This document shows, piece after piece, positions 34,108 through 41,796 of a DNA stretch of 64,000 nucleotides (positions within the stretch are counted from its first letter, which is position 1; each line of letters opens with the position of its first letter). Below the pieces are notes generated by a model. It saw nothing but the letters and a program-made list of their open reading frames with translations. It was not told the DNA's origin and searched no databases. The DNA lies in contig NZ_JH470338.1 in assembly GCF_000239695.1 (NCBI RefSeq), positions 62,001-126,000 on the forward strand, in the 5' to 3' direction. The position numbers were made by a program, and so were the translations under genes. This stretch comes from Actinomyces graevenitzii C83. GTDB lineage: Bacteria; Actinomycetota; Actinomycetes; Actinomycetales; Actinomycetaceae.

Positions 34108-34876
34108 GTGCTGAGCCCAGGACGACGTTCCGCAGCATCGCCCCGTAGGCGACCGAGTCGCGGCTCATACGCTCGCAGTGGCCCCACCCCGGCCACACGA
34201 CCAGCTCCGTGCCGGGATAGAGGCGCGGAGCCGTGCGTCGCGCGAGCCGTAGGTCCGAGTCTTTCTCTCCGTACGCGAACGTGCAGCGGCGCTGAACGTC
34301 GGGGGATAGGTGTGGCAGTGTGACCCGCGAGCAGTCGCGCACAATCGCCCGAATGCTCTCCTCGCTCATCGCAGCAAGGCTTTCGGCCATGGGGCGGGCG
34401 ACCTCCTCTCCGAAAAGCCGCGCGAGCTTGCGAACCCCGGCCTCGGGGTCGCGCACGGCCTTGCGGTGCTTCGCGACCATGATGCGGCTCAGGATTGCGC
34501 CGCCCGCCCTCGAGATCGGCCCTCCCGAGTAGAAGCTCACGCCTTCGATGAAGAGGCGGTCGAACGACAGATCGGGAAAGCGCAGTAGCTCGAACAATAC
34601 GACGCCGCCGAGCGACGCCCCAAACCCCAGAGCCAGACGGCGGATCCCGTGGTCCACCAGCCAGGAGTGGATGGCCTCCGCTTCCTCGATGGCTGACGAA
34701 TAGGGTGCCGAGGCCTCGTCCCCGTGGGCGGACAGGTCGGGTATGAGGAAATGCAGCCCGTCGCCCATGTGGTCGGCGACTGCGGCCTTCATGCGCGAGG
34801 CAGACGACAGCATCGGGTGAATAAGGAGGATGGTGGGGGAGTCGTCCTCAACAGCCTCGTAAACGTGCATTCTCAT
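34091..34876 (-). CDS. Alpha/beta hydrolase
   Basis: I start at ATG 34876 (MRMHVYEAVEDDSP), preceded by GAGGAT; the frame stays open upstream into a NYN-like fragment. The 261-aa protein has the oxyanion region LLIHPML, the nucleophile elbow GFGASLGG (Ser), a probable acid in YGEKDSDL and the catalytic His in GWGHCERM. The fold is clear but the substrate is not. It is convergent with the methyltransferase. Confidence 0.85.
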   Translation of the reverse strand: MRMHVYEAVEDDSPTILLIHPMLSSASRMKAAVADHMGDGLHFLIPDLSAHGDEASAPYSSAIEEAEAIHSWLVDHGIRRLALGFGASLGGVVLFELLRFPDLSFDRLFIEGVSFYSGGPISRAGGAILSRIMVAKHRKAVRDPEAGVRKLARLFGEEVARPMAESLAAMSEESIRAIVRDCSRVTLPHLSPDVQRRCTFAYGEKDSDLRLARRTAPRLYPGTELVVWPGWGHCERMSRDSVAYGAMLRNVVLGSAPTDRS

Positions 34877-35105
34877 GCAATATCCTCGTGCGGTGTCCTT
34901 TTCAATCTTTGCGGCCTGTAGTTTGTGTGCTTCACCAAGGGTAGGGGCGAGGTCGGTATCCCGAGAGGCGAGGGTAACGGTAACGACGTCGTAGCTGCCT
35001 GATCGGGCGAGCCTAACGAGCGCGAGGGCGCACATAATGTCAATGCCCTCGATTTCGTGGATGGGGCAGTCTGGTAGACGCTCAACGAGATGAGCGGCCA
35101 GGCGT
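34877..35105 (-). pseudogene. C-terminal fragment of a NYN-domain (PIN-like) protein
   Basis: The frame HEIEGIDIMCALALVRLA, SGSYDVVTVT, SRDTDLAPTL resembles the second half of NYN RNase domains (the conserved K/E-G-x-D and D-x-D-L acidic residues). The upstream part is missing where an ISL3 remnant begins, and the frame runs without a stop into the hydrolase gene. It is probably a broken gene; recognition is by pattern only. Confidence 0.5.
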
Positions 35106-35516
35106 CAGCCTTGGGCGGGTGTGTTCGCGGCATATCCAGCGTCGTATTGTGCCACCGGATCCTTGCCGGGACCCTGGCCCAGGGTGCGTCGATCACCTTC
35201 ACCACCGCGCGCCCGTGGCCTTGAGCGATTCAGCCCACAACCTGGGTAGCCAGCACAGCGGTCACGGGACTCTGTGTCGAGCGCCAGAGCGCACTCAGGC
35301 CGAGCGGCAGCAGCCAGATGGAAGCCCTCCAAGTCGACGAGCGCATCACACCGATCACAACGATCAAGCGACACAGAGCAGCAGCAGGTAGGGTGAGACA
35401 CCGCCCGAGGTCCTTAAAGACAGCGGGGGTTGAAGTCTGCTCATCATCAAGGACCTCGACCTTTACCCGCAACCCCCGACCAACACTCGGTCACCCACAC
35501 TCAACTCTGAAGAGCC
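35106..35516 (-). mobile_element. ISL3-family remnant with transposase N-terminal fragment
   Basis: Minus-strand frames encode an ISL3 transposase start in pieces: LALDTESRDRCAGYPGCG, then after a shift VVKVIDAPWARVPARIRW, then after another shift IRRWICREHT, where homology stops near 35120. Upstream lies the ISL3 end (35406-35516), ending in the GGCTCTTC-type inverted repeat. It is truncated and frameshifted, hence dead. Confidence 0.8.
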
Positions 35517-35618
35517 GGAAAATGTCGCATGCAATTCGGCTAACAGGCCTTTAAGATTTGAGTCAGAACGTTGAAATTCTGCGGTTTCCTGGTGCTTATT
35601 GATACGTGGACTAGGCAA

Positions 35619-35878
35619 TTGCATGCGAGATTTTGGGTGCTCGGTGCTTTCTAACTTACCCGTATGGAGGTCTCCGCCTCTCGCAAGGTCGAGTCTTAAT
35701 GCGCCGTTTGGCGCTCGGTGCTTTCTAACGGTACGCCGTATCGTGACTGGTAGCGCCTATATGGGGTCTTAATGCACCTTATGGCGCTCGGTGCTTTCTA
35801 ACTGAGGATACCGCGTTTAGCATTAAGGGCACCATTATCGGGTCTTAATGCACCGTTTGGTGCTCGGTGCTTTCTAAC
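35619..35878 (-). CRISPR. Short degenerate CRISPR-like array, four repeats, no cas genes
   Basis: Three 37-bp repeats at 35693-35729, 35766-35802 and 35842-35878, plus a half-degenerate one at 35619-35655, all share GCTCGGTGCTTTCTAAC. Spacers are 36-39 nt and unrelated. The repeat stem changes in a compensatory way (GCACC/GGTGC in one, GCGCC/GGCGC in another). The degenerate repeat at the left end suggests the array reads on the minus strand with its leader to the right of 35878. No cas genes occur in the window. Confidence 0.6.
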
Positions 35879-36130
35879 TGCCCGGCGTGTCGTGCTCCCT
35901 GTGATCAGGGGAACGCCATGTCGGATCGCTAATGGTCGAAAAAGCACCCCTTCGACCAGCAAGCACGAGGTTAGAATATCAGACTTTTCGTTGCGCCTAC
36001 ATGCATCGCCGCGGACCGCCCGCAGGATGAGTTTCGCTCCGGAAATCGCTTCCCTCATTGGCGTGTCGCGCGGCCACAACACTCAACGCTTGTAGAGCAA
36101 CTGCAAGGTTGTTGACTGGAAGGACAGACG

Positions 36131-36394
36131 ATGACGATACCTGCCATGGTCTCGTCCCTCGCACAGGCGCTCACCGCCGAGGCCCTTACTCGCGCCAGAG
36201 GCCGACTCCTCACAGGACACCCTGAGCCCACCAGAGCGAACACCCCCACGTCGGCAAGCCTCACCGATGACCAGCTGCGCGTCCTTGCCGCAAGCGACTG
36301 GGCACCGCCACGCATGACTACACTCGATGCGAAGACGCTCGCGACGGCTGACGCCGTCACCCGGGCACACTTGCGTCGTGATCAGATCACTTGA
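36131..36394 (+). CDS. Hypothetical protein of 87 residues
   Basis: ATG follows GGAAGGA with good spacing. The protein is Ala/Thr-rich without membrane segments or recognised motifs. The stop overlaps the convergent lutC end by 8 nt. The minus strand also has an open frame here, so coding status is uncertain. Between the CRISPR-like array (35878) and this gene I see nothing else. Confidence 0.35.
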   Translation: MTIPAMVSSLAQALTAEALTRARGRLLTGHPEPTRANTPTSASLTDDQLRVLAASDWAPPRMTTLDAKTLATADAVTRAHLRRDQIT

Positions 36395-37061
36395 CGATGA
36401 CGACTCGCAGGAAGCGGGGGCCGTGCACGCCGTTGACGCGGACCAGCTCGATGTCGGAGGTCGCCGAGCCGCCGGCGATCCAGGTCATCGGGCGGGTGGG
36501 GTTCTTGCCGAGGATCTCGACGGCCTGGGGCACCGTGGGGACGATGTCGGAGGCCTTGAGGACGACGACGTGGGTGTCGGGCACCAGAGAGATCGCGCGG
36601 CGGCCCTGGTCGGGCTCACCGTCGAGGACGATGGTGCCGGACAGGGAGATGGCGACGCGGCAGCGCGTAACGACGGCGTCGATCTCGTCGAGCTCCAGCG
36701 TGGGGATGGCCTTCTCACGGCTATCCTCGCGCACCGTGCGGCCCTCGCGGGCGGCGGCCTTCTTGAAGGCCTCGTCCAGGCCGGTGGGGACCACAACGGA
36801 GGTGGCCTTCTGGCCGGCCAGGAACTTCGAGATCGCGTCGGTGACCTCGGACTCTTTGGACACGACGACAACCTGCGCGGAGTAGTCCTCAAGCGTCTCG
36901 ATCATTTCCTCGATGACCGCGTCCGAACCGGGAGCGTGCTCGGTGGAGCGGATGTAGTCGCGGGGGATTGGGCGCACCGGACGGCCCTGCTGGGAACGGG
37001 AGATGGCGTCGCGTGCGCGCGCCAGGATCGCGGTCTTTGCATCCATCGTGGTGGTGCTCAT
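36387..37061 (-). CDS. lutC: Lactate utilization protein C
   Basis: I start at ATG 37061 (MSTTTMDAKTAIL), which follows GGAGG; a longer in-frame extension into lutB is spurious. The 224-aa protein has the LutC/YkgG pattern, including VVVPTGLDEAF, AISLSGTIVLDG, LVPDTHVVVLKASDIV and the C-terminal GGSATSDIELVRVNGVHGP. LutABC oxidises L-lactate to pyruvate with iron-sulphur subunits. The gene starts 2 nt after lutB ends. Confidence 0.93.
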   Translation of the reverse strand: MSTTTMDAKTAILARARDAISRSQQGRPVRPIPRDYIRSTEHAPGSDAVIEEMIETLEDYSAQVVVVSKESEVTDAISKFLAGQKATSVVVPTGLDEAFKKAAAREGRTVREDSREKAIPTLELDEIDAVVTRCRVAISLSGTIVLDGEPDQGRRAISLVPDTHVVVLKASDIVPTVPQAVEILGKNPTRPMTWIAGGSATSDIELVRVNGVHGPRFLRVVIVK

Positions 37062-37063
37062 GT

Positions 37064-38668
37064 TCACGCCTCCTTTGGGGTCGTGTTGGTGGTCATGCCA
37101 TGCTCGGAAGCGAGCGGGAGGCCCTTCGCGGGAGCGTCGGTGCGCGGCGCGTTGGCGTCGGAATCCTTGTGTGTGCGCTTCCACCACTCGCGGAAGGTTT
37201 CCTTCGGGGCGACCGGCAGGTCGCGGGCGTGCGTCCACAGCGAGGCCGGGAACGGCAGCGCGCCGATGGAGCCCTTCTTGGCGAACAGGCGGGTGGCCTT
37301 CGTGCCCTTTCCGGCGGCCTTCCACAGCTTCGCGTTCGTCATCACCGGGGTGGTCGCGCTCATGGCGAGGTCCCACACGTCCGGCACGAGGTTGCGCTTG
37401 ACGTCAACAATGCGCGCACGCATGTGGATGAGGATCGTCGGGATGTCGATCTTGACGGGGCAGACCTCGCCACACGCGCCACACAGGGAGGACGCGAAAG
37501 GCAGGGTGTGCACCGGATCGTCCTCGGCGAGGCCCTGGGTGAGCTGCGGGGTCAGGATCGCGCCGATGGGGCCCGGGTAGATGGAGCCATAGGCGTGACC
37601 GGAGGTGTGCTGGTACACCGGGCAGATGTTCATGCACGAGCCGCAGCGGATGCAGGCCAGGGCCTGGCGGCCGATCGGGTCGGTGAGGACCTTGGTGCGG
37701 CCGTTATCCATAAGGATAAGGTGGAATTCCTGGGGGCCGTCGCCGGGGGTGACGCCCGTCCACATGGAGGTGTATGGGTTCATGCGCTCGCCGGTGGCGG
37801 AGCGGGGGAGCAGCTGGGAGAAGATCTCCACGTCCTGGAAGCGGGGCACCAGCTTCTCGATGCCCATCAGGGTGATGAGGGTGTCCGGCAGGGTCAGGCA
37901 CATGCGGCCGTTGCCCTCGGACTCGAAGATGGAGACGGTGCCGGTTTCCGCGATGCCCATGTTAGTGCCGGAGACGGCGACCTTGGCGTGCAGGAACTTC
38001 TTACGCAGGTGGGCGCGGGCGGCGGCCGTCAGCTCGGTCGGGTCGTCGGAGAGGTCGCGGGGCGCGTCCTCCATGCGATCCAGGAAGATGCCTCGGACCT
38101 CGGAGCGGTTACGGTGGATCGCGGGGACCACGATGTGGCTGGGCATGTCATCGGCCAGCTGGACGATCATCTCGGCGAGGTCGGTCTCGCGAGCGCTGAT
38201 GCCCTGTTCCTTCAGGTACTCGTTGAGGTTGGTCTCCTGGGTGGCCATGGACTTGACCTTGACGACCTCGTCAACGCCCTTGGACTTGATGATGTCCGCG
38301 ACGATGCGGTTGGCCTCGTGCTTGTCGCGCGCCCAGTGGACGATGCCGCCGCGGGCGGTCACGTTGCGCTCGAACTCTTCGAGGAGCTCGGGCATGCGGG
38401 AGGCGACCTCGAACTTGACGGCCTCGGCGGCGTTACGCAGGTTCTCCCAGTCCGGCATTTCCGCGACGCGCTGCGCGCGTTTGGTGCGGATGGTGCGGGT
38501 GGCGTGGCCCAGGTTGCGGCGCATCTGGGTGTTGGCCAACGTCTTGTGGGCGCCCTCCGGGAAGGTGGGGCCCCAGCAGAGGGTGTCCTCGGGGATGGTG
38601 ACGGTGGTGCGCCAGCCGCCCGTGTGTGACTCGGGGGCGGAGGGCATTCCGATGAACGTTGTGGCCAT
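37064..38668 (-). CDS. lutB: Lactate utilization iron-sulphur protein B
   Basis: The 534-aa protein has an N-terminal LUD domain (NLGHATRTIRTKRAQRVAEM, VSGTNMGIAETGTVSIFESE) and two 4Fe-4S clusters, CIRCGSCMNICPVY and CGACGEVCPVKIDIP, as in LutB/YkgF. The C-terminal ~60 residues vary. It lies in the middle of a tightly spaced lutA-lutB-lutC operon (1 and 2 nt gaps). GC content is higher than in the flanking mobile genes. Confidence 0.95.
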   Translation of the reverse strand: MATTFIGMPSAPESHTGGWRTTVTIPEDTLCWGPTFPEGAHKTLANTQMRRNLGHATRTIRTKRAQRVAEMPDWENLRNAAEAVKFEVASRMPELLEEFERNVTARGGIVHWARDKHEANRIVADIIKSKGVDEVVKVKSMATQETNLNEYLKEQGISARETDLAEMIVQLADDMPSHIVVPAIHRNRSEVRGIFLDRMEDAPRDLSDDPTELTAAARAHLRKKFLHAKVAVSGTNMGIAETGTVSIFESEGNGRMCLTLPDTLITLMGIEKLVPRFQDVEIFSQLLPRSATGERMNPYTSMWTGVTPGDGPQEFHLILMDNGRTKVLTDPIGRQALACIRCGSCMNICPVYQHTSGHAYGSIYPGPIGAILTPQLTQGLAEDDPVHTLPFASSLCGACGEVCPVKIDIPTILIHMRARIVDVKRNLVPDVWDLAMSATTPVMTNAKLWKAAGKGTKATRLFAKKGSIGALPFPASLWTHARDLPVAPKETFREWWKRTHKDSDANAPRTDAPAKGLPLASEHGMTTNTTPKEA

Positions 38669-38669
38669 G

Positions 38670-39467
38670 TCAGATCACCTGTGCGCTTTCGGGTGCGAAG
38701 GAGATGTTGCCCTCGAAGGGCTGGTCCTTGGTGGATGCCAGGATTTCGGCGAGGTGCATGGGGCGGATGCCCGAGTTGAGGCGGGAGAGGCCGCCGCCGA
38801 CGTGCATGAGGCAGGAGTAGTCGCCCATGACCAGGACCTCGGCGCGCGTGGACATGACGTTGGTGACCTTGTCCGCGAGCATCGAGGTGGAGGTCTCGGA
38901 GTTCTTCACGGCGAAGGTGCCGCCGAAACCGCAGCAGACCTCGGCGTCGGGCAGGTCGACGAGGGTCAGGCCCTCGACGGCGCGCAGGAGGCGGTAGGGG
39001 CGGTCGCCGACCTTGGCGACACGCAGCGAGTGACAGGTCGGGTGGTAGGTGACCGTGTGGGGGAAGTAGGCGCCCACATCCTCCAGGCCGAGGACGTCGG
39101 TGAGGAGCTCGGTGAGGTCGTAGGTGTGCTCAGCGATGCGCTGGGACTGCTTCGCGAGATGCTCGTCGCCCACGTGCTCGGCGACGACCTTCTGCTCGTG
39201 GCGTGCTGCGCCGGTGCAGGAGCCGGAGGGGACGACGATGGCGTCCCACTGGCCGTCGAGCACGGGCTCGAAGGTCTTGGCGTGGTTGCGGATAATCTTT
39301 GCGGCGTCTTCGAAGTAGCCGGTGTTTGCGTGCATCTGTCCGCAGCAGACCTGGTCTTCGGGGAAGACGACCTCGTGGCCGAGGCGTTCGAGCAAGGTTA
39401 CTGTGGCCTGGGCAGCCTGGGGGAACATGACGTCTGCCAGGCAGGTGGAAAAGAGAGCGATGCGCAC
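38670..39467 (-). CDS. lutA: Lactate utilization protein A (CCG-domain oxidoreductase)
   Basis: I start at GTG 39467 (VRIALFSTCLADV) after GAAGGA. The 265-aa protein has the two Cys-rich CCG motifs, EDQVCCGQMH and AEVCCGFGGTF, plus YHPTCHS, which ligate iron-sulphur clusters in the LutA/GlcF family. It is the first gene of the lut operon. A palindrome TGTCCGGACA lies about 70 nt upstream. Confidence 0.95.
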   Translation of the reverse strand: MRIALFSTCLADVMFPQAAQATVTLLERLGHEVVFPEDQVCCGQMHANTGYFEDAAKIIRNHAKTFEPVLDGQWDAIVVPSGSCTGAARHEQKVVAEHVGDEHLAKQSQRIAEHTYDLTELLTDVLGLEDVGAYFPHTVTYHPTCHSLRVAKVGDRPYRLLRAVEGLTLVDLPDAEVCCGFGGTFAVKNSETSTSMLADKVTNVMSTRAEVLVMGDYSCLMHVGGGLSRLNSGIRPMHLAEILASTKDQPFEGNISFAPESAQVI

Positions 39468-39536
39468 TGGGGGATCCTTCCTCGTGGGTGCTGTCCAACT
39501 CAGGTTATGACTGTCCGAGGTACCAGCGGCACGTTT

Positions 39537-39546
39537 TGTCCGGACA
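39537..39546. promoter_or_regulatory. Palindrome TGTCCGGACA upstream of lutA
   Basis: A perfect 10-bp palindrome in the lutA leader, of the kind bound by GntR-type lactate regulators. No regulator gene lies beside it. The gap 39468-39831 holds no other recognised feature. Confidence 0.4.
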
Positions 39547-39831
39547 GCTTGGGTGAGGTCGTTTTTCCTGCTATTTCTTGCGGAAAAATCTCCGCCGATA
39601 ATCGATGAAAATTCGCTTCTCATTGGGCGTTTTAGGACCTTCGGGGCACGACTTAGCGCAGGGTGAGTTTTCGTTTTTCAGTTTGCGATGGTTTCGTCTG
39701 CGCAAGAGGTCGCCCCGGCCTCGTTCATGGTGGTTCATGGACGAGGCCCGGGCTGGGTTCTCGGGGGTGTGGCGCGGCCTTTCGGGACGCGACGGCGTAA
39801 CGCCAGCGAAGCATCGGGGCGTGTGCGGGTG

Positions 39832-40389
39832 CTAGCCGGTGGTGCCCTCGCCGGTGACGATGATGAGGTTGCAGTCCGCGGAGGCCGCAAAGTTGGTGAT
39901 CGTGAACGACCCCCAGTCTGAGTAGATATCGTTCGCTTTTGTCTGGAGGACAGTGTTTGCGTGGTCGGCGGGGATGGTGACGAAGTGGCAGTCCTGGGGA
40001 ACGTACTGGTAGAGGCCTGGGTAGATGCCGGGCAGCAGGGTGTTGTTGCCGGTGGCGCCCTCGCTGAGCTTCTGGATTGACTCGGGAGCAACGGTGGCGA
40101 CGCCGGTCACCCAGAAGTGGTGGTCGGGGGAAGGCAGGGAAGAACGTCCCTCTGGGAAGTTGGCTGCCGCGACGTGTCCCGCGGTGGCACCCAGGGCGGG
40201 CATGCGCTCGTTGAAGGAGTCGGTGCGCTCCTGAACCTTAATTTCTCCGTCGGTCTTGTAGATGAACTCGGCGAAGCGCGAGTCCTCGGGGAGTCGATTG
40301 CGCGATGAGGTCGAGCCGAAGGGGGTGCAGGCGGTGGTGAGCGCCACGACGGCTGTGAGCGTCAGGATCAGGCGGAGGCAAGCCCTCAT
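39832..40389 (-). CDS. Putative lipoprotein
   Basis: 185 residues with a signal peptide and lipobox LTTAC (Cys21). ATG follows AAGGA. The mature domain is small and soluble, with two further Cys (DCHF, DCNL) that could form a disulphide, and it ends with beta-rich segments (SFTITNFAASADCNLIIV). The family is not recognised. It lies between lutA and the truncated lactate permease, both on the same strand, separated by a strong hairpin. Confidence 0.75.
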   Translation of the reverse strand: MRACLRLILTLTAVVALTTACTPFGSTSSRNRLPEDSRFAEFIYKTDGEIKVQERTDSFNERMPALGATAGHVAAANFPEGRSSLPSPDHHFWVTGVATVAPESIQKLSEGATGNNTLLPGIYPGLYQYVPQDCHFVTIPADHANTVLQTKANDIYSDWGSFTITNFAASADCNLIIVTGEGTTG

Positions 40390-40490
40390 GTGAACAGTCC
40401 TTCCTCGGGGCTACGGGTACTAACGTGGCGTCACTGAGTCGTTCATCTGTTGCGAGCCTACAGGTAGGGCGACGTGGGCGGCAATTAGGG

Positions 40491-40526
40491 GCGGGTCCCG
40501 AAAGACGTGAGTCTTTCGGGACCCGC
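40491..40526. terminator. 16-bp perfect hairpin after the lactate permease fragment
   Basis: The arm 40491-40506 pairs perfectly with 40511-40526 across a GTGA tetraloop. It sits just past the lctP stop on the minus strand. No U-tract is present. Confidence 0.7.
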
Positions 40527-40547
40527 TGGGACAGTAACTGGAGCGGA

Positions 40548-41095
40548 TCAGTGCGGCATGTAGGTGCCGATCCAGCCCTGGGATGCGATGAACACCAGGG
40601 TGCACAGTACCAGGAGCAGGCCGATCGAGTAGGGAGCAGCCTTCTTGAGGATCTCTGCGTCGGAGCCCTTCGAATCCACCGCGGTCGCGGCGATTGCGAG
40701 GTTCTGCGGGGACACGATCTTGCCCAGGCCGCCGCCGATGGTGTTGGCGGCTAGCAGGATCGACGGGTCGAGGCCGGCGCCGGTAGCGGCGGTCGACTGC
40801 AGGTTCGCGAAGAGCGCGCCCGCCGAGGTCGCGGAGCCTGCAACGGCGGTGCCGATCCAGCCCAGGATGGGGGAGAGGAACGCAAAGGCCGCGCCCGTCG
40901 TCGCCAGGGCGGCGCCGATCGAGGTGGTCTGGCCCGAGAAGTTCATGACGAAGGCCAGGGCCATGACCGAGGCAATCGTCAGGATCGCCATGCGCAGCGA
41001 GTAGATCGTCTGGGACAGCACCGCGAACATCTTGCCCACGGAGGTCTGGAAGCGGCCGCCCGAGGAGTTCGTTCCGTAGACGATGGCTTCGGTCT
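40548..41095 (-). pseudogene. lctP: L-lactate permease, C-terminal fragment
   Basis: About 180 residues remain of a protein normally over 500. They include SLRMAILTIASVMALAFVMN, NFSGQTTSIGAALA, FLSPILGWIGTAVAGSATSAG and NTIGGGLGKIVSPQNLAIA, typical of the end of LctP/GlcA lactate permeases. The 5' part is gone; coding similarity breaks at an IS3-family remnant. The neighbouring lut operon oxidises lactate, so the truncation probably removed its dedicated importer. Confidence 0.9.
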
Positions 41096-41593
41096 TTAGC
41101 CTCGCCGTTGGTTCCTCAAGTCCCGCAATTTTTTTAGGTATGCATTTTCCGCCCGAAGTTTCTCCACTTCACGCAGAAGTCTGTCTTCCTCGGTCAACAG
41201 TGCAGGCTTCGCAGAGCCTTTCGGTCGTCCCTTCGGTTTGGACCTAAGCGCTTCATCACCGCCTTTGCGCCACTTACTCACCCAGTCTTTGACCTGTTGA
41301 GGTGAGGACAGTTCAAATTCCTTCGCCAGGTCCATGCGTGTTTCGCCAGCGAGGAAACGGTCGACCACTTCCTTCTTGACCTCGAAGGAGTATTGCTTCT
41401 TGGTTGGTTTCTCCACAAGAGATAGCCTGCCATGTAGAAGCCAGCGACGGTACAGGCTACGAGTCGGGTCGTGCCGGACCCCAATCCGACTTGCCGCAGC
41501 CGCAAAACCCAAGTCTTGCTCGAATAGGCCAACGAGCTGTTCTCGTTGTTCCTCTGACAGAGAACTTCGTGCTCTCATAGAAACACTCCCCAT
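41096..41593 (-). pseudogene. IS3-family OrfA remnant
   Basis: The 165-aa product has two HTH domains (SEEQREQLVGLFEQDLGF and YSFEVKKEVVDRFLAGETRM, then SPQQVKDWVSKWRKGG) and a leucine-zipper-like end LREVEKLRAENAYLKKL, as in OrfA of IS150-type elements. The frame closes just after a junction with lctP, and OrfB is missing. The element is therefore a one-ended remnant. Confidence 0.85.
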
Positions 41594-41638
41594 TAGTCGG
41601 TGTCTGATTTCTCAGTCCAACTAAAGGGGAGCAGTTCA
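41096..41638 (-). mobile_element. Truncated IS3-family element
   Basis: Only the OrfA end remains. Its outer inverted repeat begins TGAACTGCTCCCC (41638 back to 41626). The inner boundary against lctP lies near 41098, and no second inverted repeat or OrfB is present. The following gap, 41639-41796, shows nothing else. Confidence 0.8.
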
Positions 41639-41796
41639 GTATTTTGGACCGTAGGGGCGTCGTGTTTATCCATAGCAATCAAGTTGCTTGGACTTGCCTT
41701 CCCATGCAGAGCGGCTAGGGGGCGGCATTTACCAATGTTCAAAAATTTTAGTAATTCCCCAGCTCAGCGGTGTTGTGGCGCTCTATCGTGAGCGTC

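Noticed and set aside
35798..36082. 94-codon minus-strand frame through the CRISPR-like repeats
   Set aside because: It spans a repeat and spacer and has no motif or convincing ribosome site.
36968..38629. A 553-codon plus-strand open frame across lutB and lutC
   Set aside because: Composed of Gly/Val/Asp-rich antisense sequence with no family motifs; shadow of lutB.
37605..39608. A 667-codon plus-strand open frame across lutA and lutB
   Set aside because: High-GC antisense shadow; the minus strand encodes clear LutA/LutB motifs with ribosome sites.
40491..40526. Considered as an operator for the lipoprotein or lactate genes
   Set aside because: Its perfect 16-bp stem with a 4-nt loop directly after a stop codon fits a terminator better.
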